Below, one piece after another: positions 12,708 through 27,322 of a DNA stretch of 60,000 nucleotides. Source of the stretch: Diphasiastrum complanatum (lineage: Eukaryota > Streptophyta > Lycopodiopsida > Lycopodiales > Lycopodiaceae). The notes below the pieces were generated by a model that was not told where the DNA came from, ran no database searches, and saw only the letters and a program-made list of their open reading frames with translations. How positions within the stretch are numbered: position 1 is the first letter of the stretch; each line of letters opens with the position of its first letter. The stretch spans positions 49,982,841 to 50,042,840 of the forward strand of contig CM055095.1 in assembly GCA_029204225.1 (NCBI GenBank), read 5' to 3'. The position numbers were made by a program, and so were the translations under genes.

Positions 12708-12720
12708 TGGTATCAGAGCC
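12708..12720 (+). promoter_or_regulatory. Copia B primer-binding site
   Basis: TGGTATCAGAGCC is an exact initiator tRNA-Met primer site. It directly follows the LTR remnant and shows that a second retrotransposon starts inside the first. Confidence 0.9.
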
Positions 12721-12773
12721 TATAGGTTATCACTACTGATATCCTAGTAGTGATTCTTCTAGACAACACAATA

Positions 12774-13925
12774 TGGCTACAACAATGTAGACTAGAGTAG
12801 TAATCAGTCTTGATGGTGCAAATTACAAAATCTGGAATTTCAAAATCAAAGCACTCTTAAAGGGCGAAGGCATCTGGTCGGTTACCGAGCTCTCAAAGGT
12901 GTAGCCTCCAGAGAGAGACCGAGGAGAGCTGAATGGATCAGAAAGGATGAGCGTGCAATGGTGATCATGGTTTCGTCCATAAATGAAAATCTACTCATGC
13001 AAATTGAAGACTACAAAAGCAGCCATGCAGCGTGAGAAAGATTAAAGCAGAAGTATGAAGTGAGGACTGCAGCTTCAGTCATGCACCTTCACAATCAGCT
13101 GCAATCCATATGGTGGGATGGCAACCAATTAGATCAGCATGTTGAGAAGATCAGAACGATCTTCGCTCAACTCGCTGCATCAGGACATGAGAACCAGGTC
13201 CCAGCACCACAACAGCTGATGTACTTCATGAAATCTCTACCGACGTCCTATCAACCGCTGAGAATGCTCATACTGAGTTTACCAGATATGACATTCAACA
13301 AAGCAGTCAATCTTGTCACTGACGAGAGACTGATGAGAGATGAAGGCGAGGGAAGCAGTGATCAAGAGAAGGCTCTCTTCACGAAAGGAAAGATGAAGAA
13401 CAAAACAAGCCAAGATTCAAGAAGACGAAGTCCTCGAATCAGCAATCTTCTTCCTGCAATCACTTCCACAAACCAGGCCATACGGCTAACAAATGTTGGT
13501 TCAATCCAACAATACCTTGCATGCACTGCAAGAAGAAAGGGCATTGTTCATACGATTGCAGATTCAACCCAAAAAGAAAAAACAAAGCTGAAAAGAAATA
13601 CGTTGCAGAGTCATCAAAGGATGCTGAAAGAGGTGACGAAGCTTTTACGATACTCGATGAAGCTTTGACAAGCTACTCTGAACACGACTACGATGTGGTC
13701 ATCGATTCAAGAGCAACATCTCACATAACCTGCAACAAGAAGATCTTGATCAACTTTCGCGAACCCAAAAACGACAGAGCAGTGATTCTAGGCGATGGAA
13801 GCAGACACGATGTCAAAGGCATCGGTTCTCTACAGCTACGAACATTGTCGGGCCAAGCAGAGCTGCCAGGAGCACTCTATGTGCCCTCACTCAGAAAGGA
13901 TTTGCTATCTGTCTCCAAGATGGCC
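12774..13925 (+). pseudogene. Copia B gag and protease
   Basis: Gag begins at about 12774 (TRVVISLDGANYKIWNFKIK, preceded by a stop). It continues through a UBN2-type region (QLDQHVEKIRTIFAQL, MYFMKSLPTSYQPL) in the frame starting at 13060. A frameshift near 13450 leads to the zinc knuckle CMHCKKKGHCSYDC (CX2CX4HX4C, about 13518-13560). The protease active site is VIDSRATSHIT (about 13698), where copia elements have D-S-G; the glycine is arginine. It ends at PSLRKDLLSVSKM, where the foldback element interrupts. Confidence 0.82.
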
Positions 13926-15115
13926 ATTAGGGCCCTTTTTGGACTCAAAAAGGGCCTCTTCACTAATTATAATTAGTGTTAATGATGACATGTGTACCAA
14001 CAAAAGAATGAAAGTGAGATAGAATGGTCCATATGACATGGCACATTCAATGGCCTAGATGAAATCCCCAAAATCTAACTCACCCACTAACCACACTATA
14101 ACTCTACTCCCCTAGCCCCTTATTAATGACAATGTGACACTCATAAGTAAAAGAAAATTCAAATTTGTAAAGGGTTAAAAAAATTTCACACTTCATTGGT
14201 CTTTATTTTGGTTTTATTTTGGTGAGAAGATATGTTATAAATTTTTTTATTTTTCATTTTGAAATCTCAAAGAAACGGTACAAAGGGGGGGAGGGGGGTT
14301 TCCCTATTGTACCTAAGAATTTTTTTTAATGAGGGGACTAAACCCCTCCCCCCCCCACCTTTTTCTTTCCCATGCTCCTGCATGGCCGCTGTCGTAGGTT
14401 TTGCTTGGCTGATGGACACCTCGGGCCACAAGCCCGTCTCGGTGCCCAACGCGCCGACTGGCCCAAGCAAGCGCCTCCTTAAGGCTTTCAAAAAAGTGCT
14501 CTTTCTGAGGCTAGCCTGCGTGCTAGGCACCGAGACAACTAGTGGCCCAAAGTGCATTTGCTGGGGCGCAAGAACTTGCACGACCCTACATGATGGTGGC
14601 TGTGCAGGTTGGAGCATGGGAAGGGGGGGGGGGGGGGGGGGGGGGGGACCCCTCTTACGCTTTCAAAAACTTATTTGGCAGCCGTGCACAAGGTGGAGCA
14701 TGGGAAAGGGGGCGTGGGGTACCCCACTTACACTTGCAAAAAAATTTGTTTCTTAGGTACAAGGGGGGGACTCCTCCCCTTTAACCGTTTCTTTAACATT
14801 TCAAAATGAAAAATAAAAAAATTTACAACATATATTATCACCAAAATAAAGCTAAGAAAAAGACCAATGAAGTGTGAAAAAAATTTTTAGCTCTTCACAA
14901 ACTCAAAAATAAATCATTCTTTTGCCAGGTATTAAATTTAATTATATATTCACTTAATATACTAGGTTCAAGTGCAACCTATGTGACTAGGTTCTAACTC
15001 AAGCTAAACCCAAGGTGAAATGCCACATAGGACTGTTAGCAAGTTAATTAATCGAGATTATCAAACATGTTTAGGCAAGGAAGAGGCCCTTTTTGAGTTC
15101 AAAAAGGGCCCTAAT
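13926..15115. mobile_element. Foldback/TIR element with long inverted arms
   Basis: Near-identical inverted ends (GGGCCCTTTTTG..CTCAAAAAGGGCC, starting 13930 and ending 15111) bound 1182 bases flanked by TA on both sides. The host frame resumes right after it (DLGIRVLFDDN). Each end is itself a hairpin of about 11 bp arms. A longer inner inverted repeat pairs about 14188-14275 with 14798-14893. The centre (14276-14797) is a GC-rich block with G and C homopolymers and further inverted segments. No transposase is encoded. A right arm of the same family is at 38270-38535. The target duplication is not settled: TA is possible, and a longer one cannot be excluded. Confidence 0.75.
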
Positions 15116-16032
15116 GAGATCTAGGCATTCGAGTTTTGTTCGACGACAACACTTGCCGAATGATCGAAAAGACGACAAACAAGTTGCTGATGGTCGGATG
15201 TAGACAAGGAAATCTCTACCAGGCCAAAATAATCAGCAACTTTGAAAGCATATTAAATGCTTCAGAAAACTAAGATTAGCTCTGGCATAGAAGAATGTAT
15301 CATCTGAACATGCGGAGCCTGTATGACATGAGTAGAAAGGACATTGTCACAGGTCTCAAGATTTCAAGGCCAGAGGCCGAGTTCTGCGAAGCTTGTCAGA
15401 AAGGCAAGCAACATCAGAATCCATTCACACATGAGAGAAGAAGAGCCAAAGTAATTCTTGAGCTCGTCCACTCTGATGAGTGTGGACCGATGAAAACAGA
15501 TTCGCTCTCAGGTTTGAGATATTTTTAACGTTCATAGATAATTACAACCAAATGACCACGATCTACTACTTGAAGAAGAAATCCAATGTATTCGATTCTT
15601 TCAAGAAGTTCGTGGCATTCACAGAGTGACACACCTCGAAAAAGATACAGATCCTTAGATCTGACAATGGAGGTGAATACAAAAGTACAGAAGTTTCAAG
15701 ATTCTATGAAGAACACAGGATCGAACATCAATTCACTCTTGCATACACACCAAAATACAACGATGTGGCAGAAAGAAGAATCAGAATGCTAGTCGAAGGA
15801 GCCAGATGCATGATGGCACAGGCTCAATTGCGAGGTCAATTTTGGACGAGGCAATAGCTGCAGTTGTACACCTGCAGAACAGATCTACAATGACAACGTT
15901 GGAGAACAAAACACCATACAAAATGTGGGCAGACAGAAAGCCTGATCTGTCATACGTACGAGTGTTTGGATGTGCAGCATACAAGCACATTCCAAAGGAA
16001 AAGAGAAGCAAGCTCGATGACAAATCCAAACA
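15116..16032 (+). pseudogene. Copia B GAG-pre-integrase and integrase
   Basis: The host frame continues with GCRQGNLYQAKI, then MYHLNMRSLYDMSRKDIV and CEACQKGKQ (zinc-binding part). The integrase core has HSDECGPM (first Asp, about 15472), RSDNGGEY (second Asp, about 15657) and NDVAERR (Glu, about 15762). Stops near 15526 and frameshifts near 15600 and 15800 break it. The C-terminal part FGCAAYKHIPKEKRSKL is followed, in frame, by reverse transcriptase with several hundred codons missing. Confidence 0.82.
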
Positions 16033-17197
16033 ATATGTCTGTCGGTTGCAGAGATACATCTACGGTCTAAAACAAGCATCACGGGCCTGGTACAAAAGGC
16101 TTGATGGTCTTCTAAAGTCTCTAGACTTTAACCCTACTCAACCAAACTGTAATGTCTACATCAAAAGAATAGGAAATGATTTTGTGATACTGACCATTTT
16201 CGTGGATGATTCGCTGATGATAGGAAATTCCTTGATGCTGACCAAAGACACAAAGAGTCATATTTCTGAAAGCTACGAGATTACAGATCTTGGAGAAGCA
16301 ACAAAATGCCTAGGGCTGGAGATCAGAAGAGATCAAACAAATGGTGAAATGCACTTGAGTCGGTCAGAATACGCCAGAAAAGTGCTGAAGTAGTACCACA
16401 TGATGGACTGCAAAGAGAAAGCCACACCAATGATAGCTGGAGCCAAGCTCACGAAACAGGATTGCCCAAAAGTAGAAGAGGAAGAACAGAAGATGGTAGG
16501 TATACCCACCAGAACTTAATCGGGAGTCTGATGTACTTGACAATTTGTACCAGTCCGGATCTGGCCTTCTCTGTTTACGCATTAAGCCAATTATGTTCCA
16601 ATCCTGGTCTAGCACATTGGCAAATGGCCAAACGAATCCTACAATATCTGAAGGGTACCCAAAATATTGGATTAACCTACAGAGCTAGAAACGAGGAGAA
16701 AGGATTCGAGCTGCATCACTATAGTGATGCAAGCTAGGCGAGCTGCAAGGATGACAACAAGTCCATTACTGGAGGATGTACAATAGCGTGCGGAGCTGCA
16801 ACCAGCTGGATATGCAAAAAGCAATCCCTGGTAGCTCAATCCTCTTGCGAAGCTGAGTATGTCACAGCCTCAAAAGTGGCGAATGAGGTATTGTGGCTGC
16901 GGATGATGTTGGAGGCAATTGGGACACCACAAGAGGGGCCAAGCACAATGATGATGGACTCCCAGAGTGCCATCTATCTGTCCCAAGATCTTATCTTCCA
17001 TTCAAAGACGAAGCACATTCCTCTGCAGTACCATCACATTTGAGATTTGATCTCAAATGGAGAGCTCTAGATCTAGTTCATAAAATCAGAAAGTATGATT
17101 GCAGATCTCCTCACGAAAGCGCTCGACAAGCCACTCTTTACAAAGCAAAGAGAGGCAATTGGATTGAACGAACAAACTTGCAAGGTTCAAGAGGGAG
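16033..17197 (+). pseudogene. Copia B reverse transcriptase and RNase H, deleted
   Basis: From about 16045 the frame reads RYIYGLKQASRAWYKRL, the late fingers/palm part of copia RT, then ILTIFVDDSLMIGN with FVDD in place of the usual YVDD. RNase H follows with HHYSDAS (stop just after), SCKDDNKSITGG, SSCEAEYVTA, TKHIPLQYHHI and MIADLLTKALDKPLF, ending at about 17195. The join between integrase and RT at about 16032 removes the integrase C-terminus and the first half of RT, but keeps the frame. Confidence 0.82.
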
Positions 17198-17963
17198 TGT
17201 CAAAAATGGTGAACTCCTGCAACTTTGTCACAACACGAACAAAACACGAAGGTCGAACGAGAACAATTTGCGACAGTCAACGTGTCTTTGACTCAAAGCA
17301 CGAACGATTCGTGAATTAATTGCGAATCATAAACGCACCTTTAGGACTGCAAAATGAAAAGAACGAAACAAGCGAAGAGAAATCCTTCACGCTGCCAGCT
17401 GCCAGCACAACGGGCTTCATGCCCAGCTGAAACAAATAGGAATGACAGAGACTAACTAACTAGTTGATTAGCGTTAACTAGTCTTGTGATTCTACGTTTA
17501 GCTATCTTGTAAACTCCACATAGTGGAGATGTAAACAATCCTCTCTGGATCATAACTAATAAGAGAAAAAAAGAGAGAAAAAAAATCCATAGAGATCTAT
17601 AAGAAATAGAGAGGGACGTAGCAAATAGAGGAAGAAAGCAAAAATACCATAACTGTGCATGAAAGTCTGCCAATGAGCAGAACACAGAGAAAGAGCAGAA
17701 AGTCAATCCGCCAACGAGCGAGACACTGACGATCTCACTCTAAAACCAAATTGACAATATAGTCGCTCTATTTTGTGTATCTCTTGGTCTTGTGCTGTGT
17801 CTCTTGATTGCTAGAACAAAATATGTTCTGTGATGCGTAGTCAAGTGTCTGGGATCCCGTAAGAGCTTCCACACGAAAAAAATATTCAAAGATAGAAAAT
17901 TGTTCGCGAATCAGAATAGAGGACAAACACAAAAAACAACAAAGAAAAAGTGCTTCTATGACA
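17198..17963 (+). repeat. Copia B 3' LTR
   Basis: 766 bp, starting TGTCAAAAATGG and ending TTCTATGACA, with 5-base inverted ends TGTCA/TGACA. The purine tract AAGAGGGAG lies just before it. The last about 95 bases match the remnant 5' LTR at 12603-12707. Confidence 0.85.
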
Positions 17964-18151
17964 GTAAGCACATTGAACTCAATTATCACTATGTCAGAAC
18001 CAAAATTCTCAACAAAGAGGTAAGATTGCAGTACTGTCAAACACAAGATATGACAGTAGATATTTTTACCAAAGCATTAAGCTTGGATGCACACAGAAAG
18101 TTTTGTGCAAAATTAAGTTTGAAGATCAAGACATTCACGGATTCAGGTTAA
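17964..18151 (+). pseudogene. Copia A RNase H C-terminal remnant
   Basis: Immediately after the copia B LTR the frame gives SKHIELNYHYVRTKIL, QDMTVDIFTKAL and a stop at 18149. This is the end of copia RNase H, equivalent to KHI...DLLTKAL in copia B but clearly different in sequence. It therefore belongs to the outer element and shows that copia B sits between gag and RNase H of copia A. Confidence 0.85.
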
Positions 18152-18158
18152 GGGGGAG
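18149..18158 (+). promoter_or_regulatory. Copia A polypurine tract
   Basis: TTAAGGGGGAG directly precedes the 3' LTR, as expected for the second-strand primer. Confidence 0.8.
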
Positions 18159-18693
18159 TGTTGGATTATTCTCCTACTAATTGACTAATCGACATTTTAA
18201 TCTTTGTCCAATTCATTATCCACATTTTAATCTTTGTCCAATTCATTATCCAGACCTGCAGATTTCTTTGTGTTTTTACACAATCTGCATAACTACTCGA
18301 AAATAGCTCACAGTGTCAGCTTTTTCGGGATTGTCGTCTTTCGGGATTTTCTCTCACTTTGGCTTTTTTGCAAAACACCATATGCAAAAAGTTAAGAAAA
18401 TGACTTTGGTGAAGACCTTCGCATTTTTTGCCTGTCACAATTTACGTTCATTTCTGCAGAGTTACAGTTTTCGTTTAAATCTACAAACAAACTGTTTACA
18501 ACCAAAGCCACTAACTTGCATTAATCCACCAGCAAGTAATTTCTGAGAAGCCCTAACTGGATGGATGCTAGCACATCATAGCCAATTGGATGACGTTTTT
18601 GACGACCTAATTGCTTAGTATAAATAGTTGTTCATATTCCTACATTTTAAGTCGGAACAATGTGATCAATAGATCAGCAAGTACTGAATAGTT

Positions 18694-18757
<64 letters not shown>

Positions 18758-20255
18758 CTTGTGAGCTTGGACACTCTTGAGCATTCTAGCTCACTTCTTT
18801 AGAGTTGATTAGATGTTGCTATTGCGCTTATTGCATTGTGCTTAATTCAGAATTTTATTTTAGCCGCTCAGAGATAGCTTAGAGTACGCGACTTTGATCC
18901 ACAACTTGTTGTACTCATTTACATCTGGTTCGCTTTCATGCTAAATCAATACTATCTTCTTATTGTGTTCAGGTTCATCTCAGAATGTATGTGTTTCTGT
19001 AGTTGTTCGCGACTAAGTATTTGTCTCATGTTTACTAATGATTTCAAAGTTAGTTACTATAAGATCAAACGTGATGTCGGAAAGTGGTGTGCAAAAGATA
19101 GGTCTAGCTCAAAAAGAAATGAATGAAAATAATTCGTGTGCCTAGAAAGGAAACCTTTCGTGCATGGCGGAATAAACTATTTTCATATTTCCAATGCATG
19201 ACTACGCCTATCAATTTCAAACAAGACAAAAGTGATAGAAATCACGTTTGAACTTATAGTAACTAACTTTGAAATCGCCAATACTACAGTGTTATGCAAC
19301 CAAACAATTAAGTATAAAAAATTATCAGACAGATAATTAGTCGTGAATTGTTCGAGAATTGGTCGCAAAGAAATACAGAAACGCATACATTCTGAGACGA
19401 AAGCTGAACGCAATGAAAGATAGTATTGATTCAGTATGAAAAACGTAACAAAAGTAAATGAGTACAATAATTTTTTGATCGAACTTTCATTCTAAGAAGT
19501 GAGTGTTCAAGCTTGCAGGTTTGAGAGAGAGAACTAACTATTCAAATGTTTGATCATGACTTGAAAACTATATGAATATGAACAGCTATTTATACTAAGA
19601 AATTAGGTCGTCAAATGCGATCGCCAGTTGGCCGGTGAGCCGCTGGCATCCATCCGGTCCTTGTCATTGATTGTTGATAAGCGATGAAATTGGCCGTAAA
19701 CATTCTGTTTGCATAGATGAACCAAAAGTGTAGCTCTGTAGAAATGAACTAAAACAGCCACAAGCAACATTGTCGATTTTTTTTTGTGAAAAAGCGAAAA
19801 AGGCGAAGGTGCCCTTTAATCTCATTTAGGGTTGCCCCACACTTTGCTAGAGTCATTAGCTTAACATTTGAGGCTCTTTGGAAAAAGCAAAAAATGCGAC
19901 ACTGTGATTTTACACAAAATTTCTGTCAGGCGAAAAATGCGACACTGTCGTAAACTCCGTGTAATTCTACAGACTATGTAAAAACACTTGTAATTCTGCA
20001 GACTGTGTAAACACACAGAAAAAACCGCAGAATTGGATAAACAATGGATGAAGATTAAAATCGATTAGTAAGAAGGAGAATAATCCAACACGTGATTTCT
20101 ATCACTATTTTTTGTTCAAAATTGATAGGCGTAGTCATGCATAAAAAAAGAGGAAGATAATCTATTCCGCTGTGCACGATAAGTTTTCTTTTTTGTCGTT
20201 CGAATTCTTTTTATTCGAATCTTATTTGACCTATCTTTCACACCTCTTTCCAACA
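18159..20255 (+). repeat. Copia A 3' LTR, split by a solo LTR
   Basis: The LTR runs 18159-19074 and resumes at 20091-20255. A 40-bp stretch (CCACATTTTAATCTTTGTCC type) is duplicated at about 18190-18250 and absent from the 5' LTR. A (TC)n array of about 60 bp lies at 18695-18754, where the 5' LTR has only a few units. Confidence 0.9.
19075..20090 (-). mobile_element. Solo LTR of the copia A family, inverted
   Basis: 1016 bp whose reverse complement begins TGTTGGATTATTC and ends CACTTTCCGACA, the same ends and content as the copia A LTRs. It is flanked by a perfect 5-bp duplication CGTGA (19070-19074 and 20091-20095). It lacks any internal region, so a complete element inserted here in reverse and was then removed by LTR-LTR recombination, or an LTR alone remained. 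Confidence 0.92.
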
Positions 20256-21269
20256 AGAAGATGGGTAGCTCTCAAGAGGTTGCTTCGTCACTCATTTAGG
20301 TACAAAAATAAGTGTAAAAGCACTTGTGAGAATTGTATATTTACCCAATTTTAGGATTTGCACCAGTACTTCAAACACTTACAGATATGAGTTATGGTTA
20401 TACATGGAATGCCAAAATATGTGATAGGGAATATTGTACTTAATGATGCAAGTCCGAAGGTGATGGAGAATGATTCACGTAAAAACCTGTGTTGTTTATA
20501 GCATAAGAACGATTGATAAAATGAATGCGGTTTCTATATTTAAGGTAATACTTGTTCTAGGGTATGGCTCTGGCGGGCTTGCATGGCATGAATTTTCCAA
20601 GCTATAAGGTGTATGAACTCTGAATGATCTTTTTTGGATGTCCTTGGGGCTAGTATGGCACGGATCTACCCTAGTACCCTACAGTGGTGCTAGAATCAGT
20701 CTCTTTGTATGTCATGAAGTGTGTATAGCTTCTTATGTTTATGAAATGCTAATGTGAACTTTCACTTCGCCCTTATACTGATCAATATGTTATATCTGCC
20801 CTGATACAGTTTTGCATTTAGGGCAGAATGTATTGCTAATAATGAATATCATGGTAGGGAAGATTGGACATATGATATGTATTTGCAATTGAGCTAATAA
20901 GATAGTGAATCTTGTTTCGGACATGGATGACCACTGATGCTCTGCTATGACACCTGTCTTTCCCGTTGTACTAACTCGTGTGATTTTGTGTTGTGGGACG
21001 GTGGCAGGTAACAACTGATGTCCTAAAACTTGCTTCGCTTTATGGTACCTGGTACTGTAATACTTTATACAACTTTGTTTTTACCCATCATGCTATAAAA
21101 TAAAAGACCCAAAGGGTTTGGTCTTAACTTGTCAAAAGGGACTATGTGAAATGTTTTTACTCTCTCATTCAGTATTGCTTTGAAGGAGGTGGAGGACGAC
21201 TATTTTCCTGGTAGCAATTTGGATGCGGTTTGCTTTGCCTTGTAGCTGTGGTCTATGGATGATCAAGTG
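20256..21269. other. Unassigned DNA right of copia A
   Basis: No coding region or known repeat was recognised in about 1 kb after the target duplication. Short open frames here have no motifs. Confidence 0.5.
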
Positions 21270-22054
<785 letters not shown>

Positions 22055-22113
22055 ATGTTTGTTTGATTCTGATAAGATCTATGTTTAACTTGCAGGATAA
22101 ATGAACGAAGGTT

Positions 22114-23640
22114 GTGAATATCATGTCTAAAAATCCCAACCAAAAAGTAGTTACTCCGGAGTTTGTACGAAACATTGTTTCATATAGAACTCCAGAAAAT
22201 GAAAGCAGATCCGTCAAAAGAAAGATATTGGTCTGTAGGAGACAAGACAAGAATAGAGCTTTGCCAATATGTAGAATAGGCACTACAGGTGTGTCCCTAG
22301 GTAGCAATCATATTGGTACATTGACTTTAGATACCACTCAGTGTACAATCACCCTGCTCCATAATGGATTTCTACTCTCATGCTTCCAAATTCTTGGCCT
22401 GGGGGTGAAGCTTCTAGAGATTGATTGGTTATGTGTTCTCTATTGTTTTGTCTTGTAAGCAAGAACTTGAGGAGGCATTGCTTACAGATGGAGTTTGTGT
22501 GCAGTCATTGTTTGCCCTATGATGGAAATCGAAAAGAAATAGCTCTTTTTGTTGCATGAAAGACAAGGTAAAATTGTCGTTGATGCCTCCTCCATCGCAT
22601 GAGCTCCTCCGTTTGTACATCTCCGTAGATGATATTGGGGTTCGTTTTAGAAAAAACATTAGGAGTTATAATAACTCTCTAGCATTTGTATCTCTTGGGG
22701 ATAGATCCACCACCAACTCCATTGGCGGCTCATATAACTTTCAACTGTCTTGCCGATTTTACCAAGTGGGTTGTTGTCCTTCAATAGTCCTTCATTTTCA
22801 CAAATTTATATAATGGACGGTGATGATTTGCAAGTAGATCACAAATTGTCTCTCAATGTTAAGCTTAGGCATGATGTTCTCTCCCTTTTGCAAAGCATTA
22901 TGATGGATTTGAATCCTTTTGCAGATTGTTTTAAGAATGTTGCTCAAATCATATGAGAGAACTTCACATAGGACATTTGTCTTCGTATAGTGTCTGGATG
23001 TTTACAGAATAGAACGAACAGACAGTTATGTTCCTAAGAACAACGAGATTGAAGTACTAATGTCATTAGCTGAGAATCCTAGTGATGGACATCAAGACAT
23101 TATACTGCACTCAATTCAACATGGTTTATAGTGGATTACTCAACAACATTCATCGTATGGACGGATTACACTTTGTCCTACTTTTTTCTTATGGAACTGA
23201 TGGACGACATCACAATATCCCACATGTGAATGTGGGAGATGGTTCACGTGATGATGCTGACAATGTTCATGCGGACGAACATTTTGATGGTCTACAAGAA
23301 CCTTTAGAAGGTGACCACAAAACTGTCACCCTTCAAGAGTGTTATAGCTACCATTTGCAAGTTAGAGCAGAGCATGTTTCGCCAATACATCTGGGTGGAA
23401 GATTGCTACAAGAGTACATGTGTGACATGGTAGCAAAAATTGTGCAGGAGAACATGAATAACATTTATAGTAACCAACATAGTTTTCATAGGGAGATTCA
23501 AAGTGGCATCGTTGATTTAGTAGGGGCTCATGCTGCCAATGATATAGGACAGCGTGTTGTATTGCCATCTTCCTATATCAGTTCACCACGCCATATGCAT
23601 CAACAGTACCAACTTGCCATGGACCACAAATTATCACAAA
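22114..23640 (+). pseudogene. Helitron 2, truncated N-terminal half
   Basis: This is a second copy of the Helitron 1 family. TPEFVRNIVSYRTPENES (about 22151) matches the first repeat of Helitron 1. RFRKNIRSYNNSLAF (about 22645) and YIMDGDDLQVDHKLSL (about 22810) match the N-terminal region. LHFVLLFSYGTDGRH and SYHLQVRAEHVSPIHLGGRL (about 23170-23400) lead into SSYISSPRHMHQQYQLAMDH of Helitron_like_N. The reading ends at about 23640 in microsatellite DNA, before the HUH motif; Rep and helicase are absent. The N-terminal part is interrupted by an LTR fragment at about 22345-22478. Confidence 0.8.
22345..22478 (+). repeat. LTR fragment inside Helitron 2
   Basis: The stretch with CATAATGGATTT, GGTGAAGCTTCTAGAGATTG and TCTCTATTGTTTTGTCTT matches the reverse complement of the copia E LTR near 59500-59690. 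A middle piece is deleted relative to that copy. It has replaced the equivalent part of the Helitron gene. Confidence 0.7.
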
Positions 23641-23644
23641 TTTT

Positions 23645-27322
<3,678 letters not shown>

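Larger units (their letters stand above)
12603..17963 (+). mobile_element. Copia B, nested in copia A
   Basis: A second copia element occupies the middle of copia A. Its 3' LTR is complete (17198-17963, TGTCA...TGACA). Its 5' LTR is reduced to the last 105 bases (12603-12707). It has its own primer-binding site, gag, protease, integrase, RT and RNase H remnants. Either copia B inserted into A and the junction lost both A pol and most of the B 5' LTR, or unequal recombination joined the two. The foldback element at 13930-15111 inserted into its protease/integrase region. Confidence 0.85.
11216..20255 (+). mobile_element. Copia A, Ty1-copia element with nested insertions
   Basis: The 5' LTR (11216-12247) and 3' LTR (18159-20255) start with TGTTGGATTATTC and end with TTTCCAACA. 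A primer-binding site follows the 5' LTR and a polypurine tract precedes the 3' LTR. The flanks are GGAAG (11211-11215) and AGAAG (20256-20260), a 5-bp target duplication with one mismatch. Only the start of gag and the end of RNase H belong to copia A; the middle is taken up by copia B. The 3' LTR is twice the length of the 5' LTR because a solo LTR inserted into it. Confidence 0.9.
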
